The position numbers were made by a program, and so were the translations under genes. Below are positions 1 through 4,878 of a stretch of DNA of 7,642 bases, one piece after another (position 1 is the stretch's first letter; the number at the start of each line of letters is the position of its first letter). This DNA is from Chloroflexota bacterium. GTDB lineage: Bacteria; Chloroflexota; UBA6077; JACCZL01. The stretch is from positions 1 to 7,642 of the forward strand of contig JACCZL010000698.1 in assembly GCA_013695975.1 (NCBI GenBank). Direction: 5' to 3'. A model generated the notes under the pieces. The model ran no database searches, was not told the DNA's origin, and saw only the letters and a program-made list of their open reading frames with translations.

Positions 1-389
1 AATCGGTACCACGCGGCGATCAGATCGTGCCCATCTTGGATGACACGATGATCGAATCCTCGCCCTTCGTCGACCTTGCGGAGAGCGGAGCTGAAGTCAA
101 CTGGATCGGAGGTCAGCGCCTCGGCAGCCCGGTAACGTTTCAGGCTCTGCTCAACCCACCTCCGAATCACTGGGCCATACACGTCGTGCTGGATCCACGC
201 CAACCTATTGCAGTGATCCCCGGGGAAAGAGACGGTCACCCACATTGGAAGCTCGACCGAGCATCGCACCGACGGGGTGAGACCATCATCTGAGATGACC
301 TTGGATTGATCGGCGGGAGGATCGTGACGATATGCCGGCCTCGCGTCGCACGATAGCATCCGAGAACGCTGCCTGACGACTGCGTTCAT
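1..389 (-). CDS. Possible partial gene of unknown function, runs off left edge
   Basis: One minus-strand frame stays open from an ATG at 389 to the window edge (about 129 codons, no stop seen). I do not recognise it. The better-looking part starts around an internal ATG at 246. It contains an amphipathic helix-like stretch (YGPVIRRWVEQSLKRYRAAE) and ends at the edge in DGHDLIAAWYR. No clear ribosome-binding site precedes either ATG. The opposite strand also has an open frame (27-293, 88 aa), and base composition at codon positions does not clearly favour either one. It may be a fragment of element cargo, or not coding at all. Codon bias also looks weaker than in the housekeeping genes at the right of the window. 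Confidence 0.25.
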   Translation of the reverse strand, partial: MNAVVRQRSRMLSCDARPAYRHDPPADQSKVISDDGLTPSVRCSVELPMWVTVSFPGDHCNRLAWIQHDVYGPVIRRWVEQSLKRYRAAEALTSDPVDFSSALRKVDEGRGFDHRVIQDGHDLIAAWYR

Positions 390-417
390 CTGGATATGCG
401 TCAAGGCTAGGTCTCGT

Positions 418-651
418 TTAGCGACCCTCTTCGCGACGGGCTTCCAGGAACCGGTCGGGCCCTCGGGCCTGAACCGGAAGCCGCCACGCTTGCCGAGCTT
501 GGCGGCGGGAATGACGCCCTTACGCGCCCAGTTCGGCATCCTCTCCACGTGGACGCCGAGGTAGCGCGCCCCCTCCGGTGTCTCCAACCAGCACCAGTCC
601 TGGGGACAGGGTAGCGGAGATGGAAGAGGTCGTGTCCAGCGGTGGCCGCAT
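418..651 (-). pseudogene. Excisionase-type helix-turn-helix protein, two frameshifts
   Basis: Small DNA-binding protein of the HTH_17/MerR-like type used by excisionases and element regulators. The core, in one frame between about 584 and 460, reads ARYLGVHVERMPNWARKG then VIPAAKLGKRGGFRFRPE. It matches the spacing of the usual pattern: YLGV, a recognition-helix Trp, R-x-G-x-x-PA, and LG+R followed by R/F. The N-terminus (from ATG 651, residues like TTSSISATLSPGLVLV) and the C-terminus (PDRFLEARREEGR, stop TAA at 418-420) share a different frame. Skipping G585 and adding one C in the CCC run at 457-459 joins all three into a protein of ordinary length with the typical FRPE...DRFLEARR ending. 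It is either a pseudogene with compensating indels or a sequence with two homopolymer errors. It lies about 140 bases inside the tRNA-Pro scar, where an integrative element would carry xis. Confidence 0.62.
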
Positions 652-661
652 GAGCCCAGGC

Positions 662-682
662 TGACCACAATTTTGACCACAA
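662..682. repeat. Tandem 9-bp repeat TGACCACAA, spaced by TTT
   Basis: TGACCACAA occurs at 662-670 and again at 674-682, a period of 12 bases or just over one helical turn. The pair sits between the excisionase-like remnant and the tRNA-Pro fragment, about 107 bases from the fragment. Paired direct repeats at this location in tRNA-integrated elements are often integrase arm-type or excisionase binding sites. That role is inference from position only. Confidence 0.45.
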
Positions 683-788
683 CCCGAACGGACGACCGCA
701 ATCCCCGGTGGACGATCGGGCACAGCGGAACCCTCCCTCCAGATAGCGTTGGACTCCCATGGACGTCTACGGACGGGCTTCCTTCGGA

Positions 789-833
789 ATGGGGTTCAGG
801 TGGTCGGGAGTTCGAATCTCCCTGGCCCGACCA
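789..833 (+). repeat. tRNA-Pro(GGG) 3' half, attachment-site scar
   Basis: This is a fragment of a tRNA gene, not a functional tRNA. In order it shows the anticodon loop ATGGGGT (789-795, anticodon GGG, G37 following, as in proline tRNAs), the 3' anticodon stem TCAGG, the five-base variable loop TGGTC, the T stem GGGAG/CTCCC around loop TTCGAAT (806-822), the acceptor 3' strand TGGCCCG, discriminator A830 and encoded CCA (831-833). G72 and A73 are the expected proline identity bases. The 5' side is absent: there is no D arm and no CGGGCCA acceptor partner at the right distance, and the five bases before the loop (TCGGA) pair imperfectly with TCAGG. Homology starting at the anticodon loop and ending at the 3' end is what tyrosine integrases leave behind. 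Confidence 0.75.
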
Positions 834-883
834 TATGGCAGGCGTTCCTCCGAGCATGGTCGCTCAGGGGGCGGGAGTACCGG

Positions 884-904
884 CGGCTTTACTCGGTGAA
901 GCCG
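884..904. other. Weak inverted repeat CGGCTT/AAGCCG
   Basis: CGGCTT (884-889) and AAGCCG (899-904) can pair around a nine-base loop, about 47 bases beyond the stop of the antitoxin gene. No T-run follows on either strand, so it is not a convincing intrinsic terminator. Apart from this, nothing recognisable was seen between the tRNA fragment and the antitoxin stop at 951. Confidence 0.2.
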
Positions 905-950
905 GCCATGATGCGGGTAGGCGAACCGCTCGCGGAAGGCGATCCTCGGC

Positions 951-1241
951 CTAGCGACCGCGTTCCGGCGTCTCGGCGTCGAGCCGCTCCTTGAGCCACA
1001 TGCGGATGAGGGTCTGGTACGGGAGGGCCCGCCGCGCCGCCTCATGCTTGAGCTGATCGATCATGTCAACCGGGAGACGGAGGTTGATTGGCTTGGTGCG
1101 ACGGACCCGCGACGGATCGATACGCTCGTCCGGCGTCTCGACCGCGTCCCAGTAGTCGCGGTGATCGTCCCACCAGCGCGCCTCCTCGGCCGGCGAGAGC
1201 CCGGCAGGCAGACGCGGACTAGTCTTTGACCTGGCGGTCAT
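951..1241 (-). CDS. CopG-type ribbon-helix-helix antitoxin (BrnT partner)
   Basis: Predicted 96-residue antitoxin that should bind and neutralise the adjacent BrnT-type toxin and repress the shared promoter. The N-terminal half carries the family's acidic/aromatic segment (EEARWWDDHRDYWDAVE, residues about 19-35), probably the toxin-binding part. Residues 50-88 form the DNA-binding ribbon-helix-helix: strand PINLRLP, helix of IDQLKHEAARR, turn, then ALPYQTLIRMWLKERL, which is typical of the CopG_antitoxin family (PF12441). I chose the ATG at 1241 because AAGGA (1248-1252) sits six bases upstream; an in-frame ATG at 1256 lacks such spacing. The start lies inside the end of the toxin gene (overlap of 23 bases), indicating translational coupling in toxin-antitoxin order, as in BrnTA modules. 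The gene is intact. Confidence 0.85.
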   Translation of the reverse strand: MTARSKTSPRLPAGLSPAEEARWWDDHRDYWDAVETPDERIDPSRVRRTKPINLRLPVDMIDQLKHEAARRALPYQTLIRMWLKERLDAETPERGR

Positions 1242-1501
1242 AGCGTTTCCTTTCATGCGGGCGCTTATCCCGGCCTGTGAACGGCCGGATCACACCGCGC
1301 GCCCTTTCCTGATAGACGATCGCGAGGTAGCGTCCCATGGCCGTGGGTCCAAGAACGCGGACGCGATCGGGGGCATCCGTGCCGCCGGATGACCGGCGCT
1401 TGGAAGAGACCTTCGACCTCATCCGGAGCGATCCCGTGGCGGGCCAAGTGCTCGACGTTGTCATCGTCCCACTCGAACTCCACCCCATCAACGGTGGACA
1501 T
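1219..1501 (-). pseudogene. BrnT-type (DUF497) ribonuclease toxin, frameshifted
   Basis: BrnT toxins are small RelE-like ribonucleases paired with a downstream antitoxin. From ATG 1501 the frame reads VEFEWDDDNVEHLARHGIAP, DEVEGLF and APVIRRHG, the conserved BrnT N-terminal half. It then loses sense. The C-terminal half continues in another frame: RVRVLGPTAMGRYLAIVYQ, then GVIRPFTGRDKRPHERKRY, the expected R-x-x-x-x-RD...ER+-Y ending, with stop TAG at 1219-1221. Removing one base from the G5 run at 1369-1373 (CCCCC on the coding strand) restores a single 93-residue frame of normal family length. The break is either a real inactivating mutation, a sequencing error in a homopolymer, or less likely a +1 slip at CCC-CGA. 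The 3' end overlaps the antitoxin start. Confidence 0.78.
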
Positions 1502-1692
1502 TGTATAGACACCGTCAACGCCCAGCAACAGCCGCCGGCTGTGGTGGCGGGCAACCTCCTGCCTTCGAAGGGCACAGTGGCTCCCTCCGATTGGCCATCG
1601 GGACCTCCCACGTGCATGCTTTGCTATTGGTCGCCGGACGGCTACCATGAACCGGCGGGGAGCTCGGCAGAAGGCCCGAGGGGATTGCGTCG

Positions 1693-2055
1693 ATGCAGGC
1701 AAGCTCAGACCTGGTGGAGCGGAGCGGGGACCTCAAACAAGCATTCCTGGACTTCGCAGGCCGGCCCCGCTTCGCTCGCCCGTTCCGCCAGGCGGTCGAG
1801 CGGCGCTTCGGCGGGAAGGCCGCGGTGGACGACGCGGGCTTCGCCAACTTCCTCGACACCTGCGTCCTGCAACATCGCCTGCCAGACGGCCGCACGCTGG
1901 TGGAGCACTTCGCCGAGGGCGGAAGGAAGGTCAGATCGGTCCCGATGGCGGATCCATCGCATCCGACCCAACAGTTGCTGGCTCAGTCGGCGGAGGACGA
2001 CAGGATCCGACCGCCCCGTCCGCGGGGTACGAGGCGTAGGCGAAGGGGTCGCTGA
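1693..2055 (+). CDS. Short protein of unknown function, probably 3'-truncated
   Basis: A 120-residue open frame with a well-placed ribosome-binding site (GAGGGGA, 1679-1685, before ATG 1693). I do not know its function. Residues 1-75 look like a normal globular domain: helix-like DLKQAFLDFAGRPRFARPFR, QAVERRFG, then FANFLDTCVLQHRLPDGRTL and VEHFAEG. The W/L-LQHRLPDGRT-VE-F pattern reminds me of longer uncharacterised bacterial proteins that continue well past this point. From residue 76 the sequence turns into Arg/Pro-rich low complexity ending in GTRRRRRGR, and neither alternative plus frame restores a plausible continuation. The stop (2053-2055) is one base before the next ATG, so the genes are probably co-transcribed. 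Likely a gene that has lost its 3' half. An intact small protein is possible. Confidence 0.6.
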   Translation: MQASSDLVERSGDLKQAFLDFAGRPRFARPFRQAVERRFGGKAAVDDAGFANFLDTCVLQHRLPDGRTLVEHFAEGGRKVRSVPMADPSHPTQQLLAQSAEDDRIRPPRPRGTRRRRRGR

Positions 2056-2056
2056 G

Positions 2057-3208
2057 ATGAGCGAGTACCAGTACTACGAGTTCCAGGCGGTCGATCGGCC
2101 GCTCACTGAGGGCGAGATCGCCGAGCTGCGCGCCCTCTCCACGCGGGCCAGGATCACGCCGACGCAGCTCCAGAACGTGTACCACTGGGGCAGCTTCAAG
2201 GGCGATCCCCTGGCGTTGATGGAGCGGTACTTCGATGCCTTCGTCTACGTCGCGAATTGGGGGACGCATCACTTCATGCTCCGGCTGCCACGTCGCCTGC
2301 TCGACCCACAGACGGCGCAGCCCTACGCGGTCGAAGGGTTCGTGGACGTGCATGCCGGGGGCGACCACGTGATTCTGGCGCTCACCTCGGAAGACGAAGA
2401 AGGGGCTGACTGGGTCGAGGACGACGAAGCGGCGAGCTGGATGCCAGCGCTCCTTCCCCTGCGCGCCGACCTCGCCAGCGGCGATCCGCGGGCTCTGTAT
2501 CTGGGTTGGTTGGCCGGCGCCCGGGCCGAGATGCTCGACGACGACGAGCTCGAGCCGCCAGTTCCACCCGGACTCGGGAGCACCTCGGCCTCGCTCACCG
2601 CCCTGGCCGAGTTCTTGCGCCTCGACGACGACCTTCTCGCCGTCGCCGCCGCGCACAGCCCCGAGCTCCCGGAGGCGCCGGCGGCGGTCGACCTCGAGCG
2701 GTACATCACCGATCTGCCGATCTCAGAGAAGAATGCCTTGCTGATCCGGCTGGTTAAGGGCGAGGCAGCGCACGTCCGCGCCGAGATCCTTCGGCGTTTC
2801 CGCCAGGGGAGCGCTCCGCGTGTGGACGCTCGCGTCGGTCGACGCACCGTCGCGGAGCTGCTCTCCGCGGCTGAGGAACAGGCCGAAGCAAGGCGCCGCC
2901 AGGAGGCCGAGCGCAAGGCGGCCGAGCGAGCGCGCCGGGAGCGGGAACAGGCTGCCGCCAGGACAACGTACCTCGACAGCCTCGTCGGCCGGCAGGAGGA
3001 GCTGTGGCGCCAGGTCGAGACGCTGATCGAGACGAAGCGTCCGAAGGAGTACGACCAGGCGGTCCAGCTCCTCAAGGACCTGCACGACCTCAGCCTCCGC
3101 CAACAGCGAGCCGAGGCGTTTGCCGTCCGCCTTGGCCCGCTCCGAGAACGATATGCGAAGCGGCCGAGCCTGCTCGAGCGACTGGATCGCGCGAGGCTGA
3201 GGGCCTAG
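2057..3208 (+). CDS. Uncharacterised 383-aa protein with N-terminal aromatic domain and coiled coil
   Basis: Function unknown, but this looks like a full-length member of a conserved bacterial family. I recall relatives with the same MSEYQYYEF opening in Chloroflexota and Actinomycetota. I chose ATG 2057 because AAGGGG (2043-2048) sits eight bases upstream and because the frame further upstream is not protein-like. Residues 1-80 form an aromatic-rich domain (SEYQYYEFQAVDRPLTEGEI, VYHWGSFKGDP, ANWGTHHFMLRLP). Residues 81-165 are acidic (EDEEGADWVEDDE). Residues 175-255 are helical. Residues 264-302 are a strongly charged Ala/Arg/Glu coiled coil. Residues 303-383 form a helical C-terminal region with repeated Arg and Gln. 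There is no signal peptide or membrane segment, so it should be cytoplasmic. It follows the preceding gene with a one-base gap, and the CcbP-like stub begins 18 bases after its stop. Confidence 0.85.
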   Translation: MSEYQYYEFQAVDRPLTEGEIAELRALSTRARITPTQLQNVYHWGSFKGDPLALMERYFDAFVYVANWGTHHFMLRLPRRLLDPQTAQPYAVEGFVDVHAGGDHVILALTSEDEEGADWVEDDEAASWMPALLPLRADLASGDPRALYLGWLAGARAEMLDDDELEPPVPPGLGSTSASLTALAEFLRLDDDLLAVAAAHSPELPEAPAAVDLERYITDLPISEKNALLIRLVKGEAAHVRAEILRRFRQGSAPRVDARVGRRTVAELLSAAEEQAEARRRQEAERKAAERARREREQAAARTTYLDSLVGRQEELWRQVETLIETKRPKEYDQAVQLLKDLHDLSLRQQRAEAFAVRLGPLRERYAKRPSLLERLDRARLRA

Positions 3209-3226
3209 CAGGCCGCGGGAGGCATG

Positions 3227-3394
3227 ATGGAGCAACCGCCGCGCGACGAGGAGCGCGAAGAGCGCATTACGATGGAGATCATCGTCGACGCCAATGGCCC
3301 AAAAGAGCAGGCCACGGGCTGGTACTACTACCTCGAGGACACGCTGTGCGTCCCGTTGCTAACCAGATGCATCCTGTCCGACGCTTCCGCGTGA
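3227..3394 (+). CDS. Truncated CcbP-like calcium-binding protein
   Basis: A 55-residue frame whose residues 9-49 resemble the N-terminal half of the CcbP calcium-binding family (PF11535, about 100-110 aa in intact members): acidic ERITMEIIVDA, then TGWYYYLEDTLCVPLLTRCI. The family is best known from cyanobacterial CcbP, an acidic cytoplasmic calcium buffer. The stop at 3392-3394 follows six residues after the RCI motif. Neither of the other plus frames up to the next gene continues the family, so the 3' half appears deleted rather than simply frameshifted. ATG 3227 is preferred to ATG 3224 because the GGGAGG at 3217-3222 would be only one base from the latter. It lies 18 bases after the preceding gene, in the same operon. 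Whether the stub is expressed or folds is unknown. Confidence 0.6.
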   Translation: MEQPPRDEEREERITMEIIVDANGPKEQATGWYYYLEDTLCVPLLTRCILSDASA

Positions 3395-3480
3395 ATGCGT
3401 GCCACCCTGGTATCTGTCAGCGTACACTCGACACAGGAGTGGCGCGGCTAGCTGGTGGTACCGTGGGGCCAGGCGCCAGG

Positions 3481-3485
3481 GGAGG
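3481..3485 (+). promoter_or_regulatory. Shine-Dalgarno site fixing the start of the glycine-zipper gene
   Basis: GGAGG lies seven bases before ATG 3493 but only one base before the in-frame ATG 3487, so the second ATG is the likely initiator. Confidence 0.7.
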
Positions 3486-3492
3486 GATGACG

Positions 3493-4092
3493 ATGGGGAT
3501 CCTGGATCGGCTTTTCGGACGCAAGGAGGAGCCGGCGCGGGAGCCGATGGCTGGCTCGGTCGGGGTCGGCGGACAGGCGGCGTTGACCGACGAGCAGGCG
3601 CTCCAGCGGTACCGCTACATGGTCAAGACCGCGCCGCCCGAGCTGATTGAGCAGGCGCACGAAGAGGCCTTCACCAAGCTTACCCCGGCTCAGCGGACCC
3701 AGGTTCTCCGTGAGTTGGCGGCCATCACGCCAGAGGAGGAGCGGGCGGCCCTCGCCTCGGGCGGGGACGACCCGAAGGCGCTCGCGCGGGTGGCCACCCG
3801 CGCCGAGCTGCGCCAGCCGGGGACGATGGAGCGCACGTTGGGCTCGCCGGCGATGGGTGGTATGGGCATGGGCGGCATGATGGCCGGCACGATCTTCGGC
3901 AGCCTCGTCGCGAGCTTCGTCGGGAGCATGATCGCCCAGCAGTTCTTTGCCGGGCTTGGCGACGGCGACTTCGATGCGGGCGGCGTCGATCAGCCGTCTG
4001 ACAGCGGCGGCTCCGCCGAAACCATGGGCGGCGACCACGCCGCCGGTAGCGATCTCGGCGATTTCGGCGGCGACTTCGGCGGCGACATCTAA
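3493..4092 (+). CDS. Glycine-zipper protein with helical N-terminus and Gly/Asp tail
   Basis: A 199-residue protein of unknown function. The family, with MGILDRLFGR-like start and RYRYMVKTAPPELIEQAHEE motif, occurs in Actinobacteria and Chloroflexota and is, to my recollection, often mislabelled a cation-transporting ATPase; no ATPase motif is present. Residues 34-83 are helical (DEQALQRYRYMVKTAPPELI, then LTPAQRTQVLRELA). Residues 90-117 carry DDPKALARVATRAELRQPGT. Residues 120-152 form a Gly/Met-rich hydrophobic segment with small residues every fourth position (G128, G132, G136, A140, G144, A148), a glycine zipper suited to membrane helix packing. Residues 155-199 are acidic and Gly-rich, ending DFGGDFGGDI. 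There is no signal peptide. It lies 98 bases after the CcbP-like stub, so it may have its own promoter, and it converges with the metalloprotein gene at 4098. Confidence 0.82.
   Translation: MGILDRLFGRKEEPAREPMAGSVGVGGQAALTDEQALQRYRYMVKTAPPELIEQAHEEAFTKLTPAQRTQVLRELAAITPEEERAALASGGDDPKALARVATRAELRQPGTMERTLGSPAMGGMGMGGMMAGTIFGSLVASFVGSMIAQQFFAGLGDGDFDAGGVDQPSDSGGSAETMGGDHAAGSDLGDFGGDFGGDI
4063..4086 (+). repeat. In-frame tandem 12-bp repeat in the protein tail
   Basis: TTCGGCGGCGAC occurs twice in tandem (4063-4074 and 4075-4086), encoding FGGD-FGGD at the end of the glycine-zipper protein. Such repeats change copy number easily, so tail length may vary between strains. Confidence 0.7.
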
Positions 4093-4097
4093 GCCGT

Positions 4098-4778
4098 TCA
4101 GCCCGGCTGGAAGCACCGCTCGAGGTAGCCGGCCCCCAGGAGATGGCGCCGCCCCATCTGCTCGAGGCCCTCGGGGGTGAACTGCTGCCCGCCCGAGATT
4201 TGCAGCCACTCCAGGCTCTGGAGCAGCAGGCTCTGATCGATCGCGCTCCTGGGCCGATCGCCCTCGCCGCTCAGGAAGTACACCCGAGCGTAGATCGCCA
4301 ACCCGATCTTGTAGGCCAGGTCCTCATTCGCCAGACAGGCGATCGGGGCCTCCAGCCCGGCCCCCATGTCGTCGACGTTCCAGATCGCATGAGTCAGCTC
4401 GTGCGCCAGGACCGCGGTCTTGACCCGCAGCGGCTCATTGCCGAGGGCCTGTGGGACGTACCCCCGCCTGGTAGACTCGTCGTAAAGTCCGAGCAGCCTC
4501 GGATGGGTGCTCGTGAGGGTGCCGTTCGGGTGCCAGTCGATCGCGGCGTGGCGGTCGCGGATCATCGCGCTCAGTCGGTCGCGGATCAGGAAGTCTGGCT
4601 CGCCGCCGATCCGCTCGATCAGCGCGAACGGCTCGCGCAGCCCGGCGTCCACGTTACAGAGGCTCTCCCACGCTACCGCCTGGTTTCCGCACATCGCCTT
4701 GACACGATCCGGCGTCTGCGCGTGAACCACGCCGCTCGAGAGCAGGAGGGCCGTGGCGACGGCCAACACGAGCTTCAC
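4098..4778 (-). CDS. Secreted HExxH putative zinc metalloprotein
   Basis: A 226-residue exported protein, possibly a peptidase. Residues 1-20 are a clean signal peptide (MKLVLAVATALLLSSGVVHA, cleavage before QT). There is no lipobox, so the protein is probably periplasmic or released. Residues 126-130 are HELTH, the HExxH zinc-binding and catalytic motif, in a hydrophobic helix (VKTAVLAHELTHAIW). E152 in CLANEDLAYKIGLAIY, 26 residues from E127, is a reasonable third zinc ligand of gluzincin type. Cys30, Cys41, Cys149 and Cys222 could form disulfides. The GTG start at 4778 is supported by AGGAG (4785-4789) six bases upstream. The gene follows rseP by 100 bases on the same strand and may belong to that operon. 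I cannot assign a named family or a substrate. Confidence 0.8.
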   Translation of the reverse strand: MKLVLAVATALLLSSGVVHAQTPDRVKAMCGNQAVAWESLCNVDAGLREPFALIERIGGEPDFLIRDRLSAMIRDRHAAIDWHPNGTLTSTHPRLLGLYDESTRRGYVPQALGNEPLRVKTAVLAHELTHAIWNVDDMGAGLEAPIACLANEDLAYKIGLAIYARVYFLSGEGDRPRSAIDQSLLLQSLEWLQISGGQQFTPEGLEQMGRRHLLGAGYLERCFQPG

Positions 4779-4878
4779 CTTGCACTCCTGTCCTGGACGC
4801 GTTACAGCTCGTCAGAGACCGCGCCGGCCATCCCGGCAGCCGGTTTCAGGAGCTCGGTCTTCTCGGCCGAGTCGGTGG

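Larger units (their letters stand above)
1..833. mobile_element. Right-end remnant of a tRNA-Pro-integrated element
   Basis: The segment to the left of the tRNA-Pro 3' fragment (789-833) is interpreted as the inner side of an integrated element. When a tyrosine integrase inserts into the 3' end of a tRNA gene, the order along the tRNA strand is restored tRNA, element, duplicated 3' fragment, native chromosome, so the element should lie to the left. In support, the stretch holds a broken excisionase-like gene at 418-651 and a tandem repeat at 662-682, and its first 400 bases are visibly lower in GC than the rest of the window. No integrase gene is visible and the left end is outside the window, so extent and mobility are unknown. 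This is inference from layout. Confidence 0.42.

Noticed and set aside
740..833. Complete tRNA gene
   Set aside because: No 5' acceptor strand CGGGCCA or D arm lies at the right distance. CGGGC at 774 is too close to the anticodon loop.
1500..1528. Promoter-like TTGCTG, 17 bases, TACAAT upstream of the toxin gene (minus strand)
   Set aside because: The -35 match is poor and the -10 box overlaps the ATG at 1501, so a transcript from it could not use that start. It is not reported as a feature.
1621..1648. Promoter-like TTGCTA, 16 bases, TACCAT before the 1693 gene
   Set aside because: Both hexamers are weak and common by chance. The location is plausible but the support is too thin.
1337..2056. 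Long in-frame extension upstream of the 383-aa gene
   Set aside because: The extra 240 codons read across the opposite-strand toxin gene and the 1693-2055 gene, lack protein-like character, and a good ribosome-binding site precedes ATG 2057.
3004..3492. Upstream extension of the glycine-zipper gene in the same frame
   Set aside because: It overlaps the end of the 383-aa gene and the CcbP-like stub and is Pro/Arg-rich. GGAGG at 3481 fixes the start at 3493.
4802..4878. Short protein-like open stretch after the rseP stop (minus strand, ending TAA)
   Set aside because: It reads as a helix-like peptide (AEKTELLKPAAG) but has no start codon with a ribosome-binding site and overlaps the rseP end in another frame. 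Probably a chance open frame.
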